IMG/VR virus record: IMGVR_UViG_3300006334_000143
Span: 1 to 33,057 of that record
Direction: 5' to 3' (one strand)
DNA: 33,057 bases
Source of the DNA: a virus
The notes below the pieces were generated by a model. It worked only from the letters and a program-made list of their open reading frames with translations. It had not been told where the DNA came from and made no database searches. Below are positions 6,052 to 12,645 of the stretch, piece after piece. The translations under genes and the position numbers were made by a program. How positions within the stretch are numbered: the first letter of the stretch is position 1; every line of letters starts with the position of its first letter.

Positions 6052-6848
6052 AAGAATTCAATCCCTTCATTAAATCCAAAGTCGTCACCAGCATCGACCA
6101 ATGCATCATCTGCTGCATCAATAACACCATCAGTATTGATATCAGTTTTTGCTTTTGGTGTATATGTTCTAGTAATAGTTCTGCGATTGATTGCCTGATC
6201 ACCAAGAGTTTCATGTATGATTGCTTTCTTGATAACATCTGATGTGTTGTAAGGACCGTATAGATAGGTCTTCATCTGGAAGTTAAGAGTGTAAACAATA
6301 TATCTACGTTCGTAGAAACTGTCATCCCATGTATCCTCATATGATACGTTGTTTAATACAACAGCAATATCTCTCTTCTCATTCATATCAGGTATCATGT
6401 TGAGAGTAACACTGAATGATGGTTGGAAATATGGTAGTATCTGCTCGGTAATTTGTAGAGCATCGTCTTGTGACTTAGCAATTACACCAAGTTCAAATGA
6501 TAGATTATATGGTACAGGAACATACTGCACTCTAACCTCACCACCATTATCATTGATTATAGTTTTGTATTTCTGGATGGGGGAAGTTTTACGGGTAGGA
6601 TCGTAGTCAATGCTAGTCATCTCAAAGTACAATCTTGGTAGAGTGATTGCTACTTTTCTGTTGCTAGTGTTTTCTTCTAGTCTTACAATAAATTTTTGTT
6701 TAGGACCGTATGCTAACGGTACTTTCATTTCTTCTAATACAGCACCAGTGCTTGGATCTGTGCTCTTCATACTAATATTATTGAAGAGTGTACCAAATGC
6801 TATGATGTTCTTACGAACTATCTGGTTGTAAAAATGATTGCCTAACAT
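6048..6848 (-). CDS. gp15: Tail sheath stabilisation and completion protein gp15
   Basis: 266 residues, close to T4 gp15 (272). The start MLGNHFYNQIVRKNIIAFGTLFNNI, the VPLAYGPKQKF segment and the region around QITEQILPYFQPSFSVTL are characteristic of T4-like gp15, which forms a hexameric ring at the head-proximal end of the tail and joins tail to neck. The C-terminus carries an acidic DINTDGVIDAADDALVDAGD stretch resembling a calcium-binding dockerin-like loop, an extension I do not expect in T4. Start and stop overlap neighbours by 1 and 4 bases. Confidence 0.93.
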   Translation of the reverse strand: MLGNHFYNQIVRKNIIAFGTLFNNISMKSTDPSTGAVLEEMKVPLAYGPKQKFIVRLEENTSNRKVAITLPRLYFEMTSIDYDPTRKTSPIQKYKTIINDNGGEVRVQYVPVPYNLSFELGVIAKSQDDALQITEQILPYFQPSFSVTLNMIPDMNEKRDIAVVLNNVSYEDTWDDSFYERRYIVYTLNFQMKTYLYGPYNTSDVIKKAIIHETLGDQAINRRTITRTYTPKAKTDINTDGVIDAADDALVDAGDDFGFNEGIEFL

Positions 6849-7738
6849 TATATGCTACCTGTAAAATTACCAAACTCACCGAATGGATTACCTTCTGACC
6901 AATCAACTATATTGTCAGCAGCATCTTCGATTTGTCTATTTGCATCGTACTCACTATTTGTATCCTGTAGTGTATCGAAGGTTGATACAACCCATACAGC
7001 ACTACTGGTATTACCCGTAAGTGATTCGTTTGCTGCAAATGTTCCAGTTCTATTGATTACCTGTAGTATTCTTGTAGAACTATCCCATGACTTAACTTCT
7101 GCTGTTGTAGAAGTAGTACCACCAGTAACAGTCTCACCAGTAGTAAAGTCTCCTGTGCCACCCACTCCCATAGACAAAGCAATAGCACTATCGAACAACT
7201 CCTCTATGGCATCTATCTCTGCAATACCTGTAGCAAGATCGTCTGAACCAACCTCGTATAGTTCTGCAGTCAGTGCATAGAATTGAATCTTACCAAACTG
7301 GAAGAATGGTTCTTCCTTTCCTACATATTTAATTTCATACAAATCTTCTGTAAGAGGATAATATAATAAATCTCCTTCGTTAGGTCTGCTAGGAACTGTG
7401 AGTTTTGCAGCCATGCCATGTTCTGCCACTTCCTCATCCCATCTATTTGTAGAAACACGAAAAATTATTTCGTCTGTAATACGTAAACCAAACTTGCTTA
7501 TAAATTCTGCATTGTCTCCAAAACCCATGACGTTAACTAACATCATTTCAATTTGAAATTGATCTTGGAATTTAGTATATCTAACCTCGTCTAACGTGCC
7601 ATCTGTTATAGCTGTTTTGGGTAGATAGTATATGTCAGAACCAAAGAGTTTGATTTGCTCATCCACAAGATTCTGAACCAAAGTTTGTTCGCCACTGTGA
7701 CCTTGGTGATAAGTTGGGAAGTAGGGACTTGTAGGCAT
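6848..7738 (-). CDS. gp14: Neck protein gp14
   Basis: 296 residues (T4 gp14 is 256). The N-terminal two thirds (SPYFPTYHQGHSGEQTLVQN start, GSDIYYLPKT, FQIEMMLVNVMGFG, DEIIFRVS, RPNEGDLLYYPLTEDLYEIKYV) is the conserved T4-like neck protein, part of the head-completion/neck collar. At about residues 195-255 a beta-rich module (TGETVTGGTTSTTAEVKSWD ... GTFAANESLTGNTS) is inserted, of a type otherwise common in phage fibre proteins, before a C-terminal segment ending NPFGEFGNFTGSI. It follows gp13 after a one-base gap and overlaps gp15 by one base. Confidence 0.92.
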   Translation of the reverse strand: MPTSPYFPTYHQGHSGEQTLVQNLVDEQIKLFGSDIYYLPKTAITDGTLDEVRYTKFQDQFQIEMMLVNVMGFGDNAEFISKFGLRITDEIIFRVSTNRWDEEVAEHGMAAKLTVPSRPNEGDLLYYPLTEDLYEIKYVGKEEPFFQFGKIQFYALTAELYEVGSDDLATGIAEIDAIEELFDSAIALSMGVGGTGDFTTGETVTGGTTSTTAEVKSWDSSTRILQVINRTGTFAANESLTGNTSSAVWVVSTFDTLQDTNSEYDANRQIEDAADNIVDWSEGNPFGEFGNFTGSI

Positions 7739-7739
7739 T

Positions 7740-8552
7740 TTATCCGATCATATCCATTGGTGGTATAGCGTACTTACTGAGAACCTCACCTTCGATTTTC
7801 TCAATTTCTGCTAGTGCGTCCATGTAAAGTTCTCTACCATTGAGTGTTACACCGCCAGGTAATTGAACATTGTTATACTTGATTAAGTTCTGACCCCACT
7901 GTTTCTTCAACAATGAAGTAGCATATCTTTTTACAAATATATCATTATACATTTCGGTTGCATCTGTAGGATCAATCATACGATGAGCCTCTATCAATAA
8001 GTTCTGTCCTTCTTGAAGAAAGTCCTTATCTATATCTAGATACAAACGATCACGACGCTGAGTATATCTAAACTGTTGAAATGAACCATTGTTTAAAACC
8101 ATATCTAGAGTCTCTAGATATTGCTTGGTCATATAGTAGTTTAAGATATCAAGAGATCCAAAGGCATACAAATCATTTAAGAATATTCTATATTCAATAC
8201 CAAATAAGTTAGAACGGATAGAGTTACCTACCATTCCAAATACCTTACTAATACCAGATACATGTGATGGTATAGGTATAAAATTTGTTGCTTCTTTCCA
8301 AGTGGTAGTTACACCAGCATCTACTTTAGTTGTATCAGTAGTTGCTGCAAGACGAGTTTTATCATCTGCAGTTATCTCGTGTACTAGATAACACCTCTCC
8401 ATACCATTGTAACAATTCTCTTGAAAGAACTGAAATGTGTCATCAATTACATTGTTTACTTGCTCATCATCTACGTTAACTTGCAAGACAGGTTCACCTA
8501 ATTGCCTCTTAGCATATGTAATCAATTCTGCTTTTGTACTTGGAGATGCCAT
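7740..8552 (-). CDS. gp13: Neck protein gp13
   Basis: 270 residues (T4 gp13 is 309). The start (TKAELITYAKRQLGEPVLQV), VDDEQVNNVIDDTFQFFQEN, the FGIEYRIFLNDLYAFG region and VKRYATSLLKKQWGQNLIK match T4-like gp13, which forms the head-to-tail connector neck with gp14. A strong late-promoter motif (8583-8576) lies 24 bp upstream. It is the first of the 13-14-15-16 block, all four genes being spaced by 1 base or overlapping. Confidence 0.93.
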   Translation of the reverse strand: MASPSTKAELITYAKRQLGEPVLQVNVDDEQVNNVIDDTFQFFQENCYNGMERCYLVHEITADDKTRLAATTDTTKVDAGVTTTWKEATNFIPIPSHVSGISKVFGMVGNSIRSNLFGIEYRIFLNDLYAFGSLDILNYYMTKQYLETLDMVLNNGSFQQFRYTQRRDRLYLDIDKDFLQEGQNLLIEAHRMIDPTDATEMYNDIFVKRYATSLLKKQWGQNLIKYNNVQLPGGVTLNGRELYMDALAEIEKIEGEVLSKYAIPPMDMIG

Positions 8553-8575
8553 TACCCACTATAATCCCTTCTTAG

Positions 8576-8583
8576 TTATTTAG
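8576..8583 (-). promoter_or_regulatory. T4-type late promoter before gp13
   Basis: CTAAATAA on the minus strand, 24 bp upstream of the gp13 ATG and overlapping the stop codon of the preceding 66-aa gene. Position and sequence fit the T4-like late consensus. Confidence 0.6.
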
Positions 8584-8780
8584 GAAGGATCTATGTTTGC
8601 GGGTGCTGCGTCAGGTGCTGGTGCATTTTCTTGCTCTAAAAGACCTAGAGTTTCTAGTCCTCCTACAAGTTTTAATTTATATTCTTTTGCTTTCTCTAAT
8701 TGCTTTTCTAACTCCACTATCTGAGCATCAGTCTTACCTATTTGCTCTTCAAAGTTAGTTTTTAGTTGTGCTGGATCCAT
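8580..8780 (-). CDS. 66-aa coiled-coil hypothetical protein
   Basis: 66 residues from the ATG at 8780 (MDPAQLKTNFEEQIGKTDAQ). Residues 10-45 form a heptad-like helix (IVELEKQLEKAKEYKLKLVGGLETLGLLEQ) that should be a coiled coil, followed by an Ala/Pro-rich tail. A TTG at 8789 overlapping the previous stop (TTGA) could add three residues; the ATG is chosen because similar small cyanophage proteins begin at MDP. It lies between the oxygenase array and gp13. Function unknown. Confidence 0.7.
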   Translation of the reverse strand: MDPAQLKTNFEEQIGKTDAQIVELEKQLEKAKEYKLKLVGGLETLGLLEQENAPAPDAAPANIDPS

Positions 8781-8785
8781 GGTTA

Positions 8786-9328
8786 TCAAGGTAAAAAATT
8801 AAAGTTTATTACGAATCGAGGTTTCTTTGTGGGTACGCTACTTGAATGATATCGTAGACCATCAAAGAAAACGCATCTACCTTTTACGGGAGATACTGTA
8901 CTATTTATAGGGTATTCAGCAAGCGGTTCTCCGTACATTCTTTCGCTAAAATACGTGTCACCATCACTGTCTGATGCATAGTATAGACATACCAAATGTG
9001 GATCTGGTAAGTCAACATGCATAGAATCATACTCTTTTGTTCTCACACCTGGCGTCTGTAAAAAACATCTGCCACGTATGACTTTAGATATTGATATGCC
9101 TGTATTATGACATGCTTCAAATACTAATGGAAGAAACATTCCAGAGTATTTACTTGTAGAATTACCATTCAATATGAACATATGAGAGAAACCTACTAAC
9201 TGACTCTCACCATCTTCACTAAGATTATCATGATATACCCATCTAAATTCTGTATCATATCTCATAGTGCTTTCTAAAAGATTTTGATAGTTAGGATTGA
9301 TACAGTTGTCTTTAATAATGTTCTTCAT
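8786..9328 (-). CDS. 2-oxoglutarate/Fe(II) oxygenase 7
   Basis: 180 residues. The double-stranded beta-helix (cupin) oxygenase triad is present: His104-x-Asp106 (SMHVDLPD) and distal His161 (RYHSSSVP), with Arg171 for 2-oxoglutarate binding (KKPRFVINFNF). Between them are typical strands (LVCLYYASD, GDTYFSER). The substrate is unknown: such enzymes hydroxylate proteins, nucleic acids or small molecules using 2OG, oxygen and iron. It is the last of seven tandem family members, starts 17 bases inside the previous gene, and resembles the EGxx/HVD phage-type subgroup more than the prolyl-hydroxylase-like members. It differs enough from its neighbours that recent duplication is unlikely. Confidence 0.85.
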   Translation of the reverse strand: MKNIIKDNCINPNYQNLLESTMRYDTEFRWVYHDNLSEDGESQLVGFSHMFILNGNSTSKYSGMFLPLVFEACHNTGISISKVIRGRCFLQTPGVRTKEYDSMHVDLPDPHLVCLYYASDSDGDTYFSERMYGEPLAEYPINSTVSPVKGRCVFFDGLRYHSSSVPTKKPRFVINFNFLP

Positions 9329-9908
9329 CTACACCCTCCACATTCCATATTAAGTTACCAGATACTGTTACCCTTTCTTTTTGTGTAGACTTAAAAGGAT
9401 ATACAGCATGTTTAGTTGTAGATGGAAACATAAGTATTACACCATTCCAAGTTTTATCTACTGGCAATACATCTGCTTCTAATTGAAAAGCACCATTACT
9501 ATTATGTGACTCTCTTTCTTCAGAACCATATGGTATGTCTGTAAAGATTACAAAACTCACTATACCAGTGTGTGTATGTATAGGATTGTATTCATACTGT
9601 TGCTGATAATTTACCCATAGGTTTCTCAGTCTTATAAAAGGAGTTACATTTTTTGTTTCTTGAAAGTCCCACGGGCATGTTTGATATACCTGTGACCATA
9701 ACTGTGTAGATAGTCTAACAACATATTCTTCAAACTGTGGACTCCAATCAGATAGACTTGACTGTTGTTCTAATGCACCAGCAAGTTTATCATTGTAATT
9801 CCAAGTCTCTTCCTCCCTTCTTCTCTGTGTGTAAGAAAGTAATTCTTGATATAAATTTTGTGGCATTTTCTCTGATAGAAAAGAGAAACTATCTTGACTG
9901 TATATCAT
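9312..9908 (-). CDS. 2-oxoglutarate/Fe(II) oxygenase-like protein 6 (HxH type)
   Basis: 198 residues. The first metal motif is His111-x-His113 (NPIHTHTGIVSFVIF) instead of HxD, with distal His167 (TTKHAVYPF) and Arg179 (KERVTVSGNLIW). This is a putative 2OG-Fe(II) oxygenase subgroup in which the acidic ligand is replaced by His. The N-terminal 100 residues are helical (YQELLSYTQRRREEE) with an aromatic, basic character. It overlaps the preceding gene by four bases (ATGA) and the next by 17. Activity is plausible but not assured because of the ligand change. Confidence 0.8.
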   Translation of the reverse strand: MIYSQDSFSFLSEKMPQNLYQELLSYTQRRREEETWNYNDKLAGALEQQSSLSDWSPQFEEYVVRLSTQLWSQVYQTCPWDFQETKNVTPFIRLRNLWVNYQQQYEYNPIHTHTGIVSFVIFTDIPYGSEERESHNSNGAFQLEADVLPVDKTWNGVILMFPSTTKHAVYPFKSTQKERVTVSGNLIWNVEGVDEEHY

Positions 9909-10420
9909 GCGTATAAATCTGCACTTAAACTATATCGTTTTTCATTTTGAATACCTTTGCCAGGCAAGTGTGGTAAGTTAGATGGAAAGATAAACCAAGT
10001 TAATTCTTTTTTAGGTAAAAAATATGGATCTCTTTTTGGCATAGGGAACATAGTAGTTCCAGACTCACCTAGTTTTATATACATTATACCAGATAATGTG
10101 AAAGGATTGTCTGGATTGTGTGAATGCATATATGGTTCTATTGGATTATCATTCCAATCTACATACACCCATGAATTTATTTGGAAATCAAATATATCCA
10201 TACCCCAATACCTAGAACAAGCATCATGAAATGTCCATTTTAATTTTTTGATAATAGGTTCATCATACTCTAAGAAATCATCTTTACCATCAGTAAAGGT
10301 AAGTTTAGATACATGAGCTATGTTTTTAGTGAGAGAATTGTTTTCAATATTAGTATCAATAAACTCTATAAGTTTATCTGCATCAATATCTACTGGATAC
10401 TCTCTAATTCCTAATACCAT
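9905..10420 (-). CDS. 2-oxoglutarate/Fe(II) oxygenase-like protein 5 (HxH type)
   Basis: 171 residues. Metal motif His99-x-His101 (YMHSHNPDNPFTLSGIMYI) resembles the P-x-H-x-H followed by SG-x-x-Y pattern of a putative 2OG-Fe(II) oxygenase family (TIGR02466 as I recall), with distal His151 (LPHLPGKG) and Arg162 (EKRYSLSADLYA). The strand order (WFIFPSNLPH, RYSLSADL) fits the double-stranded beta-helix. It is similar in type, though not closely identical, to the following gene (oxygenase 6). Its start overlaps the previous gene by 10 bases. Confidence 0.8.
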   Translation of the reverse strand: MVLGIREYPVDIDADKLIEFIDTNIENNSLTKNIAHVSKLTFTDGKDDFLEYDEPIIKKLKWTFHDACSRYWGMDIFDFQINSWVYVDWNDNPIEPYMHSHNPDNPFTLSGIMYIKLGESGTTMFPMPKRDPYFLPKKELTWFIFPSNLPHLPGKGIQNEKRYSLSADLYA

Positions 10421-10992
10421 TTTCTTGTATTCTGTTCAATTATCTTATCGTGAATCTCAGGATCACAAAATGAGAAAGCGATAGTAGTTCTAATCTCATT
10501 ACCTATTAATGTATTAGGAGGTTGTCCTTTATGTAACCAATTAGAAGGAATCAATGCACCTGTATTAGGTACATATGGTGTGTGATGATACTCGTCATCT
10601 GGTGTTTGACATACAAACTCACCACCCCATTCCTGATCCCAATGTGGTTGATTGAAGTATATAAATGTCCAGACATTGTGTTCTTCCCAGTCCTTATGAA
10701 ACATTGTATTCTGTCCTGCTGTCTGTCCATTAGCATGTATCTTACAGAGTTTGATATCTCTCCTAAGAAATTTCATTATCTTTAATCTAACTGTAGTAGC
10801 ACACTTAGTAAATATCAAATCAGTTCTTAGTGGATGCTGCCATGATACTGGATCACCCTGTCCATAAGATGCATTATTAAATGTCCATGTAGCAAGTGAG
10901 TTCATAGATGGTGATCTACGATCAAAGTAATCCCATAATGATATTCTCTCTTGTTCAGATAAAACATTACGAATGACGTGAGGTTTATTCAT
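10411..10992 (-). CDS. 2-oxoglutarate/Fe(II) oxygenase 4
   Basis: 193 residues. Triad His99-x-Asp101 (FHKDWEEH), distal His154 (NWLHKGQPP) and Arg168 (EIRTTIAFSF), with the conserved WGGEF turn at residues 122-126. The N-terminal segment (HVIRNVLSEQERISLWDYF) resembles the helical cap of small Fe(II)/2OG hydroxylases. It overlaps the previous gene by ATGA and the next by 10 bases. Chemistry: oxidative decarboxylation of 2-oxoglutarate coupled to substrate hydroxylation; substrate not known. Confidence 0.85.
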   Translation of the reverse strand: MNKPHVIRNVLSEQERISLWDYFDRRSPSMNSLATWTFNNASYGQGDPVSWQHPLRTDLIFTKCATTVRLKIMKFLRRDIKLCKIHANGQTAGQNTMFHKDWEEHNVWTFIYFNQPHWDQEWGGEFVCQTPDDEYHHTPYVPNTGALIPSNWLHKGQPPNTLIGNEIRTTIAFSFCDPEIHDKIIEQNTRKWY

Positions 10993-11522
10993 GCGTCACC
11001 CCATATCTGAATTGTATATCTATACTCAGGTGTGTCATGTGCAACAGTAGTTACTAAGTGACTTTCACTACAGTCATTTAATACTAGCATATTTTGTTCT
11101 GGTAGAACTGCTCTGTAAACATCAGTTTTATTTGGATCTTCATCTAAATTTAGATCAGCATGATCCATCCACACAAACCAACCACCAGCATTTGGATGCC
11201 AATGTTCATTCAGATATAATGTTGCACCAAACAAATGATGAGTGTCAGAATGTACTCCAATACCAGCACCTGGTTGCCATACATTATATCTACATGTCAA
11301 CTTTTTAAACTCAGGTGCATGTGGTTTCAAATGTATTGATATTTCATCGCTGAATACTTTTGGAATAGCAGTAGCAATAGTTGATCCATGAACACCTTGT
11401 CTTAAAAATGGTTTCCATGCAAAGTTACTAGAAGACCAGCAGTCAGTGTTTAACTTAGATCTAAAGTCGTCTACACATGCATCAAGTAATTGTTTAGGTA
11501 AAAAGTTCTTTATAATTTTCAT
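10989..11522 (-). CDS. 2-oxoglutarate/Fe(II) oxygenase 3
   Basis: 177 residues from the ATG at 11522, which overlaps the previous stop by ATGA; an in-frame upstream ATG at 11537 (five extra residues) is less likely. Triad His91-x-Asp93 (GVHSDTHHLFGATLYLN), distal His155 (SESHLVTTV) and Arg168 (EYRYTIQIWG). The PNAGGWFVW turn is the family's GG-x-F/E element. The N-terminal KIIKNFLPKQLLDAC is the usual helical start. Third enzyme in the array. Confidence 0.85.
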   Translation of the reverse strand: MKIIKNFLPKQLLDACVDDFRSKLNTDCWSSSNFAWKPFLRQGVHGSTIATAIPKVFSDEISIHLKPHAPEFKKLTCRYNVWQPGAGIGVHSDTHHLFGATLYLNEHWHPNAGGWFVWMDHADLNLDEDPNKTDVYRAVLPEQNMLVLNDCSESHLVTTVAHDTPEYRYTIQIWGDA

Positions 11523-12082
11523 ACCCACCAAAGCCATCCAGTTATAATATATTTGTCATGTTCTTCTGAAATCACACCTCTATGTTTATGTGTCAATCCA
11601 GCAGGAAAAATTAATGTTTTTCCTTTCTTTGCTTCTACAGTATATTCCTGATAAAAGAATTCAGTTCCTCCATTAGGAACATCATTTAGATATGTGATGT
11701 ATACAAATGCTCTATCACACCCATCAGATCCTGATGCATCCACATGCCAAGTATAAAAACCATCACCTGGTTTATAGTATTGAATCTGTGGTAGTCTTTG
11801 CATTACAAATTCTTGATTGTGAATAGTCAAAGAGTTCAAGTAATTATCAATAAATCCATTTAACTCTTCTTGGTATAAATCAAATTTATAATCACTAGGT
11901 TCTCCTAGAGGACCTGCGTCTTCAATAAAAAAATCTCTACTCTTTTTAACCTCAGGCATGACACTCCCACCACCTACACGACCAGCATAAGTCAAATCTA
12001 TTTTATCGGCGTCTTTGTATAGATCTATGAGACGATCACATATACTAAGATCACTCAATGTATATTCTTTTATAAATCTCAT
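11519..12082 (-). CDS. 2-oxoglutarate/Fe(II) oxygenase 2 (prolyl-4-hydroxylase-like)
   Basis: 187 residues. Prolyl-4-hydroxylase-type core: QYYKPGDGFYTWHVDASG with His113 and Asp115, a YITYLNDVPNGGTEFF strand-turn, distal His165 (LIFPAGLTHKHRGV) and Lys177 (DKYIITGWLWW) as the 2-oxoglutarate binder. The N-terminus is helical with an acidic FFIEDAGPLGEPSDY segment. It overlaps the previous gene by ATGA. Members of this subgroup hydroxylate proline in proteins or modify other peptides; the phage target is unknown. Confidence 0.88.
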   Translation of the reverse strand: MRFIKEYTLSDLSICDRLIDLYKDADKIDLTYAGRVGGGSVMPEVKKSRDFFIEDAGPLGEPSDYKFDLYQEELNGFIDNYLNSLTIHNQEFVMQRLPQIQYYKPGDGFYTWHVDASGSDGCDRAFVYITYLNDVPNGGTEFFYQEYTVEAKKGKTLIFPAGLTHKHRGVISEEHDKYIITGWLWWV

Positions 12083-12645
12083 TTATATGCAGGTCCTTGT
12101 GTCCACCCAACAAGAGAATGTCTAACACCTTTAGTCACTGGTTTAACTCTGTGTGGAGTATCAGCATGAAATATTATAACATCTTTCTTCTTTAATTGTA
12201 CCACATTTTTTTCAGTTGTCTGTATCTCAAATTCACCACCTTCAAAATCATCATTTAACATAACTGTAAAACTTATTTTACGTATCCTATTGTTAGGTCT
12301 TTTACCTTTTGTCCAACCCATCTCATCACAATGCCAATCATAGAAATCACCTACATCATATTTTGTACGTTGTAAAGGTTCCATAAAATTTACATCTAAA
12401 TTCCAGTCACATTTTGTATTAGCAAAATGCACAAGACCATCCATCATTGCATAGACTTCATCATTGTCTATCCAGCATAACTTTGAACTTCTATCTTTAT
12501 TATCTTTTGCTTGATATTTATTACCATCCCATTGATCTGTCTTACCTGATTCATAATCTTGATATGGTTTTATTGCTTTTTCTAATTGTGGAAAGAAATC
12601 ATCATCAAGATGGACTACCATGTATTGATGTTTAAATGAATTCAT
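12079..12645 (-). CDS. 2-oxoglutarate/Fe(II) oxygenase 1 (prolyl-4-hydroxylase-like)
   Basis: 188 residues from ATG 12645. An upstream in-frame ATG (12681) adds 12 residues, but 12645 overlaps the previous stop by ATGA as elsewhere in the cluster. Core: KYDVGDFYDWHCDEMGW with His105 and Asp107, FTVMLNDDFEGGEFEI, then VIIFHADTPHRVKPVTKGVR with distal His165 and Arg175, and SLVGWTQGP at the end. This is the most canonical P4H-like enzyme of the seven; the PV-T-x-G-x-R-x-SL-x-x-W ending is typical. First of the array, directly after the U32/methyltransferase gene. Confidence 0.9.
   Translation of the reverse strand: MNSFKHQYMVVHLDDDFFPQLEKAIKPYQDYESGKTDQWDGNKYQAKDNKDRSSKLCWIDNDEVYAMMDGLVHFANTKCDWNLDVNFMEPLQRTKYDVGDFYDWHCDEMGWTKGKRPNNRIRKISFTVMLNDDFEGGEFEIQTTEKNVVQLKKKDVIIFHADTPHRVKPVTKGVRHSLVGWTQGPAYK

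Noticed and set aside
8902-8909. Exact TATAAATA on the minus strand
   Set aside because: It lies deep inside the last oxygenase gene (codons for PINST), 120 bp or more from the next start, so it is more likely coding coincidence.
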